NCBI GenBank assembly: GCA_019417045.1
Contig: DXWE01000123.1
Location: forward strand, 1-5,179
DNA: 5,179 nt
Reading direction: 5' to 3'
Origin: Oscillospiraceae bacterium
GTDB taxonomy: Bacteria; Bacillota; Clostridia; Oscillospirales; Acutalibacteraceae
In this document: positions 1 to 4,508 of the stretch, piece by piece
How the letters are laid out: each line of letters begins with the position of its first letter
How positions within the stretch are numbered: position 1 is the first letter of the stretch
Notes under the pieces: model-generated
Seen by the model: the letters and a program-made list of their open reading frames with translations, nothing else
The model's database searches: none
What the model was told of the DNA's origin: nothing
Translations under genes and position numbers: made by a program

Positions 1-1079
1 GCGGGATTAAGGGCGAACCGGTGGCGATCGGCCGGCTGGAGCGGTTCGTGGCCGACTGGCACAACGCCCATTGCCGGGACGCCGCCGTCCCCCCTGCCCC
101 CAACGGGTACCGGGTCGCGGTGATCGGCGCGGGCCCCGCCGGGCTGACCTGTGCCGGGGATCTCGCCAAGGCCGGCTACCAGGTGACGATTTTTGAGGCG
201 CTCCACCTCGCGGGTGGGGTGCTGGTATACGGGATCCCGCAGTTCCGGCTGCCGAAGGAGATCGTGGGGCAGGAGATCGACTCTCTGCAATCGATCGGCG
301 TCGAGGTGCGCACCAACACGGTCATCGGCCGCACCCTCTCGGTCGACGAGCTGTTTGACGACGGTTTTGAAGCCGTGTTCATCGGCTCGGGTGCAGGGCT
401 GCCGCGGTTTATGAACATCCCGGGTGAGAACCTGCGCGGGGTCTATTCCGCCAACGAATTCCTCACCCGCATCAACCTGATGAAGGCGTACCGGGAGGAC
501 AGCGATACTCCCATCCTGCACGCCCGCCGTGTGGCGGTGGTCGGCGGCGGCAATGTCGCGATGGACGCCGCCCGCTGCGCGCTGCGGCTCGGGGCGGACG
601 AGGTCTCCATTGTCTACCGCCGGTCGGAGGCGGAGATGCCCGCCCGCAAGGAAGAGGTCGAACACGCCAAGGAGGAGGGCGTGCGGTTTTGCACCCTGGT
701 CAACCCGGTGGAGATCCTCGGCGACGACCAGAAATCCGTGTGCGGGCTGCGCTGCGTGGAGATGGAGCTCGGGGAGCCCGACGCGTCCGGCCGCCGCAGC
801 CCGGTGGAAAAGCCGGGATCCACTTTCCAGATGGAGGTGGACTGCGTGATCATGGCGATCGGCACCTCGCCGAACCCCCTGATCCGCAACACCACCGCCG
901 GGCTTGAGACCAACCGGCGCGGCTGCTTTGTGGTGGATGAGGACGGCCTGACCTCCCGCAAGGGCGTCTATGCCGGCGGCGATGCGGTCACGGGCGCCGC
1001 CACCGTGATCCTCGCGATGGGCGCGGGCAAACACGCCGCCAAAGCGATCGACCGGTACCTGCGGGGAAAAACAGACTGA
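1..1079 (+). CDS. gltA: NADPH-dependent glutamate synthase, small-subunit/GltA type (5' truncated by window edge)
   Basis: The reading frame is open from base 3 to the TAA-free end at TGA 1077-1079, giving 358 visible residues. It begins with GIKGEPVAIGRLERFVADW, a conserved internal segment just after the N-terminal Fe-S region of GltD-type proteins, so the true start and the cysteine clusters lie left of the window; the GTG at 21 is not the start. Two dinucleotide-binding Rossmann motifs are visible: GAGPAG at about residues 42-47 (FAD) and GGGNVAMD at about 181-188 followed by YRRSEAEMPA near 205 (NADPH). A C-terminal FAD-contact segment, YAGGDAVTGAATVILAMGAG, starts near 323. Family knowledge: these proteins pass electrons from NADPH through FAD and Fe-S clusters, either for glutamate synthesis from glutamine and 2-oxoglutarate or as the large subunit of NfnAB/sulfide dehydrogenase. 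Sequence alone does not separate GltA from NfnB/SudA, since the upstream neighbour that would decide is not visible. A small gene follows 19 bases downstream. Confidence 0.88.
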   Translation, partial: GIKGEPVAIGRLERFVADWHNAHCRDAAVPPAPNGYRVAVIGAGPAGLTCAGDLAKAGYQVTIFEALHLAGGVLVYGIPQFRLPKEIVGQEIDSLQSIGVEVRTNTVIGRTLSVDELFDDGFEAVFIGSGAGLPRFMNIPGENLRGVYSANEFLTRINLMKAYREDSDTPILHARRVAVVGGGNVAMDAARCALRLGADEVSIVYRRSEAEMPARKEEVEHAKEEGVRFCTLVNPVEILGDDQKSVCGLRCVEMELGEPDASGRRSPVEKPGSTFQMEVDCVIMAIGTSPNPLIRNTTAGLETNRRGCFVVDEDGLTSRKGVYAGGDAVTGAATVILAMGAGKHAAKAIDRYLRGKTD

Positions 1080-1098
1080 ACCAAGCGGAGGCGATGGT

Positions 1099-1389
1099 AT
1101 GCGACGGCTGACAGCGCGCGCCGCCGGCACGCCGGGATACCGGGTGGATGGCGGGACGATTTCGCCGGAAGCCGGCGCCGGCGGATTTGTCGGCGAGGCG
1201 ATCGACCGGCTGGGCGCCTTTGAAACCCTCTGGGAGGATCTGCTGCGGCGGCAGCGGGACATCTCCGACCGGCTCGACACCCTGCGCCGGGACGGCAGAG
1301 AAAAGACCTGCGAGTTCCGCCAGCTATTCGCGGAAAAGCTGCAAAACAGCCAGATTCTCTCCCTCTTTGAACTGTACGGATTGCGATAA
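1099..1389 (+). CDS. Small conserved-looking hypothetical protein, 96 aa
   Basis: I do not recognise a named family. The ATG at 1099 is preceded by GGAGG (1087-1091) at a 7-base spacing. The gene starts 19 bases after the glutamate-synthase-type gene and ends in TAA exactly at the foot of a terminator hairpin, so it is very probably the last gene of that transcript. The first ~30 residues are basic, then Gly/Ala-rich and look disordered. Residues ~34-66 are charged and predicted helical, possibly a short coiled coil (FETLWEDLLRRQRDISDRLD). The C-terminal part, KTCEFRQLFAEKLQNSQILS followed by LFELYGLR, looks like a compact helix pair with a conserved-seeming tail. There is no signal peptide, membrane segment or metal-binding motif. 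Regular codon use, a good ribosome site and the fit to the terminator argue that it is real. A helper role for the upstream flavoprotein is only a guess from position. Confidence 0.75.
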   Translation: MRRLTARAAGTPGYRVDGGTISPEAGAGGFVGEAIDRLGAFETLWEDLLRRQRDISDRLDTLRRDGREKTCEFRQLFAEKLQNSQILSLFELYGLR

Positions 1390-1428
1390 GACAGCCCCCG
1401 GCCAAAACGGCCGGAGGCTGTCTTTTTT
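1390..1428 (+). terminator. Intrinsic terminator after the gltA-type transcript
   Basis: A 14-position stem (1390-1403 with 1409-1422) holds one C/A mismatch and a 5-base AAAAC loop, and is followed directly by six T residues (1423-1428). The stop codon TAA (1387-1389) abuts the stem, and its two A residues can extend the pairing into the T run. GC-rich stem plus T-tract is the classical Rho-independent form. It isolates the upstream transcript from the GntR/ABC operon. Confidence 0.93.
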
Positions 1429-1490
1429 CCGGGAAGAAGGAGGGCAGTTAACGGGTACAATTCCCATGGAAAGAAAAAATCAGATCCCCC

Positions 1491-1519
1491 TTGACAAATC
1501 TGCATATACTGTATATACT
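1491..1519 (+). promoter_or_regulatory. Sigma-A promoter of the GntR/ABC operon
   Basis: TTGACA (1491-1496) matches the -35 consensus exactly. It is followed by a 17-base spacer and TATACT (1514-1519), one base off the -10 consensus. Transcription should begin near 1525-1527, giving a leader of only about 27 bases before the repressor's start codon. The promoter lies in a locally AT-rich island of an otherwise GC-rich window. The -10 box is embedded in an inverted repeat, which implies tight repression. Confidence 0.9.
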
Positions 1520-1535
1520 GTTCATATACAGTATA
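1505..1535 (+). promoter_or_regulatory. Palindromic operator, probable binding site of the GntR/YtrA repressor
   Basis: A perfect 12-bp inverted repeat, TATACTGTATAT (1505-1516) and ATATACAGTATA (1524-1535), surrounds a 7-base centre. A second copy of the half-site TATACTGT occurs at 1514-1521, so the site holds three half-sites: two direct copies 9 bases apart and one inverted copy at 1528-1535. The middle copy contains the -10 box, and the inverted copy covers the predicted transcription start. Dyad operators over the promoter of their own operon are usual for YtrA-type GntR regulators. That this protein binds here is inferred from adjacency and geometry. Confidence 0.85.
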
Positions 1536-1537
1536 GA

Positions 1538-1545
1538 AGGAAGGG
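1538..1545 (+). promoter_or_regulatory. Ribosome binding site that fixes the CTG start of the repressor
   Basis: AAGGAAGG (with a further G) is the only strong Shine-Dalgarno-like sequence between the predicted transcription start and the conserved N-terminus of the repressor. It ends 7 bases before the CTG at 1553. No ATG, GTG or TTG in the repressor frame lies within a usable distance of it. Confidence 0.75.
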
Positions 1546-1552
1546 ATCCCGT

Positions 1553-1936
1553 CTGCAACTGTATATCGACAATCGGAGTGACCAACCGATTTATAACCAG
1601 ATCTATACACAAATTAAGGATCTCATCATCAGCGGAACGCTGCACGAGAACGATCCTCTGCCGTCCATCCGCTCGCTCGCGAAGGACCTGCGCATCAGTG
1701 TCATCACCACCAAGCGGGCATATGACGAGCTGGAGCGCGAGGGATTCCTCTACACGGTGGCGGGCAAGGGGTGCTTCGTGGCCGCGCGCAACGCGGAGCT
1801 GCTGCGGGAGGAGAATCTCAAGAAAATTGAGGAACATCTGCAAAGCTGCATTGCTCTGGCGGCGTCCTGCAACCTGACGGACGAGGATCTTTTGCAGATG
1901 CTTCAGCTGCTGTATAAGGAGGACACGCCGACATGA
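1553..1936 (+). CDS. GntR-family transcriptional regulator, YtrA subfamily (apparent CTG start)
   Basis: The 127-residue product has the short YtrA form: an N-terminal winged helix-turn-helix (about residues 11-77) and a small helical C-terminal dimerisation region (about 80-122), with no large effector domain. Diagnostic segments are QPIYNQIYTQIKDLIISGTL (11-30), LPSIRSLAKDLRISVITTKR (36-55, recognition helix) and the wing GFLYTVAGKGCFV. The family N-terminus normally reads Met-x-x-x-Ile-Asp; here that Met position is CTG (1553), placed 7 bases after a strong ribosome site. The nearest in-frame ATG (1466) lies upstream of the promoter, so it cannot be on the main transcript. The gene overlaps the ATPase gene by ATGA (1933-1936), and its tail carries AAGGAGG (1916-1922) for that gene. 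It probably represses its own operon through the dyad at 1505-1535. The inducer is unknown; B. subtilis YtrA responds to cell-wall antibiotics, but that is only a family analogy. Confidence 0.9.
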   Translation: MQLYIDNRSDQPIYNQIYTQIKDLIISGTLHENDPLPSIRSLAKDLRISVITTKRAYDELEREGFLYTVAGKGCFVAARNAELLREENLKKIEEHLQSCIALAASCNLTDEDLLQMLQLLYKEDTPT

Positions 1937-2781
1937 ACGCACTGGAACTGAAGCACGTGAGCAAACACTACACCGACTTTATGCTGAATGACGTGTCGTT
2001 TTCCCTGCCAAGCGGCTGCATTCTGGGGCTGATCGGGGAAAACGGCGCGGGAAAGAGCACCACCATCCACCTGATTCTAAATATGCTCCGCCGGGACGGG
2101 GGCGACATCTGTGTGCTCGGGCGGGACAACCGCGACCGGTTTGAGCCGACCAAGCAGGAGATCGGGGTGGTGCTGGACGAGGCCTGCTTCCCCGAGAGCC
2201 TCACCGCCCGGCAGGTGGATGCGATCATGCGATATGTCTACTCCCGGTGGGACAGCAGCGCCTTTTCCCGCTATCTGAGGCGGTTCTCCCTGCCGGAGCA
2301 AAAGCCGTTTAAGGATTTTTCCCGCGGGATGAAGATGAAGCTCGCGATCGCGGTGGCGCTGTCCCACGAAGCCAGGCTGCTGATCCTGGACGAGGCGACC
2401 AGTGGGCTCGACCCGGTCGCCCGGGACGATATTCTCGAGATCCTCTATGACTTCACGCGGGACGAGACGCATTCCATCCTCATCTCCTCTCACATCGTCA
2501 GCGATCTGGAAAAGCTGTGCGACTATATCGCGTTCCTGCGGGAGGGCAGGCTGCTGCTGTGCGAGGAAAAGGACCGGCTGCTTGAGCGCTACGGGCTGCT
2601 GCAATGTGACCGGCAGACGCTGCAATCCCTCTCCCCCAGCGTGGTGTCCGGGGTGAGGGAATCGGCTTACGGCGTGGAGGCGATGGTCGACCGGACCAAG
2701 CTGCCGCGCTCCTATACGACAAGCCGGCTGGGAATAGAGGACATCATCGTCTTTCTGGCAAAGGGGGGTCGAAACAGATGA
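1933..2781 (+). CDS. ABC transporter ATP-binding protein (YtrB-like)
   Basis: A 282-residue cytoplasmic ATPase that powers the membrane partner encoded next. Visible motifs in order: Walker A GENGAGKST (35-43); the Q-loop region IGVVLDEACFPESLT (77-91), where an acidic Asp/Glu pair stands in place of the usual Gln; a degenerate signature FSRGMKMKLAIA (129-140) instead of LSGGQ; Walker B LLILDE (149-154) with catalytic Glu154; D-loop SGLD (157-160); and switch His187 in SSHIVSDLE. The roughly 60-residue C-terminal extension after 220 is typical of exporters of the multidrug/lantibiotic-immunity type. The start is ATG 1933 with AAGGAGG at 1916-1922, overlapping the repressor stop. Its own stop overlaps the permease start in the same ATGA manner (2778-2781). 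Both junctions imply translational coupling and fixed stoichiometry. The substrate cannot be read from the sequence. Confidence 0.95.
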   Translation: MNALELKHVSKHYTDFMLNDVSFSLPSGCILGLIGENGAGKSTTIHLILNMLRRDGGDICVLGRDNRDRFEPTKQEIGVVLDEACFPESLTARQVDAIMRYVYSRWDSSAFSRYLRRFSLPEQKPFKDFSRGMKMKLAIAVALSHEARLLILDEATSGLDPVARDDILEILYDFTRDETHSILISSHIVSDLEKLCDYIAFLREGRLLLCEEKDRLLERYGLLQCDRQTLQSLSPSVVSGVRESAYGVEAMVDRTKLPRSYTTSRLGIEDIIVFLAKGGRNR

Positions 2782-3446
2782 AGGGATTGCTGCTGAAGGA
2801 CTGGTTTGTGCTGTGGAAACAGGGACGTTGGATGCTGCTGCTCTCCGTGCTCTATGCGGTGATCGCGGTGGTGGGAGACAACCTGTTTTTTGTCGGGTTC
2901 ACCGTCCTCTTCCTGTCCATGCTGCCGATCACCGCGCTGGGGTTCGACGAACGCAGCCACTGGGACCGCTACGCGCTCACCATGCCGTATACCCGCAGGC
3001 AGATCGTGTGCGGCAAGTACCTGCTGTCCCTCATCGGCATGGCCGCGGCGGCCCTTCTGTATATCCTGCTGGCTGTGGGCGTCCTGCTCTTCTCCGACAC
3101 CCCCCTCGATATCGCCGGGCTGGCTCTGGTGCTGGGCACCATGCTCGCCATCGGGTTCCTGTTTTCGGCGCTGAATTTCCCGATCATGTTCAAGCTGGGG
3201 GTGGAAAAGGGCCGGCTGTGGTTTATCCTGATCACCGTCGGGTTGATCCTGTTTGTCGGCGTGTGGAACGCTCTGGTGGAAGAAACGGTCGCGTCAGACG
3301 CGCTGTTTGGCACCCTGGCGGATTCCGCTGGCAGCCTGATCCCCGAAATGACGCTGGCATATGGGGTCTTTCTGGTCCTGTCGCCACTGCTGTTCCTGCT
3401 GTCTCTCCCGTTGTCCGTCCGCTTGTATGAAAAGCGGGAGCTGTGA
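2778..3446 (+). CDS. ABC-2 type transporter permease (ABC2_membrane_5-like)
   Basis: A 222-residue integral membrane protein, the channel partner of the preceding ATPase. Hydrophobic segments suggest six helices at about residues 18-33, 36-55, 81-105, 111-135, 147-165 and 193-215. There is no cleaved signal peptide; the N-terminus MKGLLLKDW and the basic C-terminus KREL are probably cytoplasmic. Between helices 2 and 3 lies DERSHWDRYALTMPYTRRQI, the conserved cytoplasmic loop (E-x-x-x-W-x-x-Y/F-x-x-x-x-P-x-x-R) typical of small ABC-2 permeases linked to YtrA/YtrB-type operons. It starts at ATG 2778 overlapping the ATPase stop, with a G-rich ribosome site at 2761-2768. It is the last gene of the operon, and no clear plus-strand T-tract terminator follows its stop at 3446. 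Export of a peptide or antibiotic, or an envelope-stress role, is likely by family but unproven. Confidence 0.9.
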   Translation: MKGLLLKDWFVLWKQGRWMLLLSVLYAVIAVVGDNLFFVGFTVLFLSMLPITALGFDERSHWDRYALTMPYTRRQIVCGKYLLSLIGMAAAALLYILLAVGVLLFSDTPLDIAGLALVLGTMLAIGFLFSALNFPIMFKLGVEKGRLWFILITVGLILFVGVWNALVEETVASDALFGTLADSAGSLIPEMTLAYGVFLVLSPLLFLLSLPLSVRLYEKREL

Positions 3447-3458
3447 TCCGGTTGCGAT

Positions 3459-3491
3459 AAAAGACGCCCCACGACCACGTCGTGGGGCGTC
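3459..3491 (-). terminator. Hairpin H1: perfect 13-bp stem, minus-strand terminator form
   Basis: Bases 3463-3475 pair perfectly with 3479-3491 around a CAC loop. On the plus strand the stem is preceded by AAAA (3459-3462) but has no T-tract after it. Read on the minus strand it is followed by TTTTATC, which is intrinsic-terminator form. It therefore fits best as a stop for transcripts coming from the holA/TOPRIM side, although it sits only 17 bases after the permease stop codon. Confidence 0.6.
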
Positions 3492-3538
3492 CAGCTTGTC
3501 ACAGAAGTCACACAATGCGTGACTTCTGTGACAAGCTG
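3492..3538. repeat. Hairpin H2: perfect 20-bp inverted repeat, 7-base loop
   Basis: CAGCTTGTCACAGAAGTCAC (3492-3511) is matched exactly by its reverse complement at 3519-3538, with loop ACAATGC. It begins on the base after hairpin H1 ends. Neither strand has a T-tract directly after it, so it is not an ordinary Rho-independent terminator. A mismatch-free stem of this length suggests selection, recent origin or a mobile palindrome. Confidence 0.9.
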
Positions 3539-3544
3539 CATGCA

Positions 3545-3578
3545 AAAGCGGGGAAAACCCGACGGTTTTCCCCGCTTT
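3545..3578. repeat. Hairpin H3: perfect 15-bp stem, possible two-way terminator
   Basis: AAAGCGGGGAAAACC (3545-3559) pairs with 3564-3578 around a CGAC loop. On the plus strand the stem ends in TTT then C; on the minus strand it runs into TTTTGC. This weakly resembles a bidirectional terminator, stronger for minus-strand transcripts. Confidence 0.75.
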
Positions 3579-3580
3579 CG

Positions 3581-3596
3581 GCCGCCTGACGGCGGC
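3581..3596. repeat. Hairpin H4: 6-bp GC stem with TGAC loop
   Basis: GCCGCC (3581-3586) and GGCGGC (3591-3596) pair around TGAC. It is short and would count for little alone, but it lies 2 bases after H3 and 3 before H5 as part of the array. Confidence 0.6.
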
Positions 3597-3599
3597 TTC

Positions 3600-3621
3600 C
3601 TCCGCTTCGCTCAACGCGGAG
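3600..3621. repeat. Hairpin H5: 6-bp stem with 10-base loop
   Basis: CTCCGC (3600-3605) pairs with GCGGAG (3616-3621). The loop is TTCGCTCAAC. It is supported mainly by its place in the hairpin array. Confidence 0.5.
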
Positions 3622-3622
3622 T

Positions 3623-3643
3623 GGGGAACCCGGATGGTTCCCC
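3623..3643. repeat. Hairpin H6: perfect 8-bp stem
   Basis: GGGGAACC (3623-3630) pairs with GGTTCCCC (3636-3643) around CGGAT. It is one base after H5 and is the last of the contiguous array; a pyrimidine-rich unstructured stretch follows. Confidence 0.65.
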
Positions 3644-3685
3644 CTCCACACCTCCCCTTCCTTTCGTTGCCTTTCGACAGACTAA

Positions 3686-3713
3686 ACGCCCCACGACCAC
3701 GTCGTTGGGTGTC
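3686..3713. repeat. Hairpin H7: imperfect second copy of H1
   Basis: These 28 bases match 3464-3491 except at two positions; the first 20 are identical. Both substitutions lie in the right arm, so the stem (3686-3697 with 3701-3712) carries one mismatch and one G-T wobble where H1 is perfect. On the minus strand only TTT follows, making it at best a weak terminator for the TOPRIM gene. Confidence 0.85.
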
Positions 3714-3803
3714 TTCCTATATCTTATATCTTATCTTATCTCGTGTGTCTCGTGTCGCGATTGTCTCGATCCCCACAGGCAAAAGCCCGCTGTCCCAGAC
3801 GGT

Positions 3804-4484
3804 TCAATCGGCGGACCGGCCGGATCCTTTCGGCTGTGGGGCGGAAGCCTCCTCCTGCGGCGATAGCGGCGGCAGCGACGCCACCGCCTGCTTATATGCC
3901 TCCTTCGTCAGCGTGCGGTTGAGCACCTGCAACAGCCGGGAAGTGGACAGCCGCGTGGGCAGCCCGAGCGCCAGCAGCAGCGCCTGTCTTCTCATGGCGC
4001 TGTGCTCTCCGCCCGTCAGGCCGTCCTGATACAGATCCCACCGGGTGATGCCGGCGCTCCCTGCCGGCTCGGCCGCGGTGCCTGCCGGCGCGTCGGCCTC
4101 GTCGTCCCACACCGTCGCGCCCGCATCGCGCAGGGCGCGCAGCAGGGTGTTGGTGTCCATCCCCTCCACCCCGAGCAGCCCCTCTTTGCCGGGTACGCTC
4201 TTGCGCGGCTCCCTGCCCCGGATCTCCGGGATATAGGCGTGCAGCACCCGCCCCTCTCGCAGTGCCCCTGTGAGATAGTCCCGGATCAAAAACCCGGCGC
4301 TGTCGCTGTCGGTCAGCACCAGCAGCCCCTGCGTTTGCGCCAGGCGGCGCAGCAGCTCCAGTTGGGCCCTGTCCCGAAAGATGCCAAACCCGTTTGTCTC
4401 GAGAATCAGGCCGTCGAGCAACGAGCGCAGGCGGATCTGGTCGTATCTGCCCTCGACCACCACGGCCTCCCGGATATGCAGCAC
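3804..4484 (-). CDS. rnmV: TOPRIM domain protein with DUF4093, ribonuclease M5-like
   Basis: A 226-residue protein. The N-terminal TOPRIM fold (about 5-95) shows the metal-binding Glu in VVVEGRYD (Glu11) and the Asp pair in LTDSDSAGFLIR (Asp59, Asp61). The basic stretch REPRKSVPGKEGLLGVEGMD (91-110) follows. Residues ~147-205, from ITRWDLYQDGLTGGEHSAMR to the helix LLQVLNRTLTKEAYKQAV, resemble the DUF4093/RNase M5 C-terminal domain. RNase M5 proper matures 5S rRNA and is about 180-190 residues with a DPDFPG-type motif. Here the motif is DSDSAG, and a Pro/Ser/Ala-rich tail (~205-226) plus an Ala-rich linker (~130-145) make it longer, so a divergent paralogue with another RNA or DNA substrate is possible. 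The start is GTG (4482-4484), with a G-rich ribosome site (complement of 4491-4497). It lies 24 bases after holA and is surely co-transcribed with it. The symbol is tentative. Confidence 0.8.
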   Translation of the reverse strand: MLHIREAVVVEGRYDQIRLRSLLDGLILETNGFGIFRDRAQLELLRRLAQTQGLLVLTDSDSAGFLIRDYLTGALREGRVLHAYIPEIRGREPRKSVPGKEGLLGVEGMDTNTLLRALRDAGATVWDDEADAPAGTAAEPAGSAGITRWDLYQDGLTGGEHSAMRRQALLLALGLPTRLSTSRLLQVLNRTLTKEAYKQAVASLPPLSPQEEASAPQPKGSGRSAD

Positions 4485-4508
4485 CCTTTCTCCCCCTTTA
4501 CCTGATCG

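Larger units (their letters stand above)
3447..3803. other. Gene-free convergent intergenic region packed with inverted repeats
   Basis: These 357 bases separate the plus-strand ABC operon from the minus-strand holA/TOPRIM operon. I find no credible gene: open frames here lack ribosome sites and are built from the hairpin sequences. Bases 3463-3643 form six consecutive perfect inverted repeats, with about 136 of 181 bases in stems. Then come about 40 pyrimidine-rich bases without structure, a seventh hairpin resembling the first (3686-3712), a T/A-rich run with short tandem motifs (3714-3765), and an unremarkable stretch up to the TOPRIM stop codon at 3804. Confidence 0.85.

Noticed and set aside
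1434..1444. AAGGAGGG-like ribosome site after the first terminator
   Set aside because: No start codon lies at a usable distance; the nearest ATG (1466) is more than 20 bases away. It is an orphan purine run.
1466..1552. ATG at 1466 as the start of the GntR regulator, adding 29 residues
   Set aside because: It lies upstream of the near-perfect promoter, so it is absent from the main transcript. The extra residues are encoded by the promoter and operator, and family members do not have such an extension.
2077..2625. Minus-strand open frame of 182 codons opposite the ABC ATPase
   Set aside because: It is a by-product of GC-rich codon use on the other strand, with no family resemblance. The plus-strand frame has all ABC motifs.
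2969..3541. Minus-strand open frame of 190 codons opposite the permease
   Set aside because: It begins inside the hairpin H2 region and runs antisense to a clear membrane protein, with low-complexity Ser/Arg-rich content.
3463..3643. tRNA or known riboswitch class
   Set aside because: No cloverleaf with a T-loop GTTC-type motif and no recognisable riboswitch core. The region lies downstream of genes, not in a leader.
3463..3713. CRISPR array
   Set aside because: The hairpins differ from one another in sequence and are adjacent rather than regularly spaced. Only H1 and H7 are related.
3447..3803. Insertion sequence or transposase remnant
   Set aside because: No transposase-like reading frame or paired terminal inverted repeats. 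A non-autonomous element remains possible and is listed as a finding.
3519..3866. Plus-strand open frame through the intergenic region (also 3634-4029)
   Set aside because: It is made of hairpin arms and antisense TOPRIM sequence, has no ribosome site and no recognisable protein pattern.
4002..4505. Plus-strand open frame of 167 codons opposite the TOPRIM gene
   Set aside because: The minus strand has the TOPRIM Glu and Asp motifs and a DUF4093-like domain; the opposite frame shows none.
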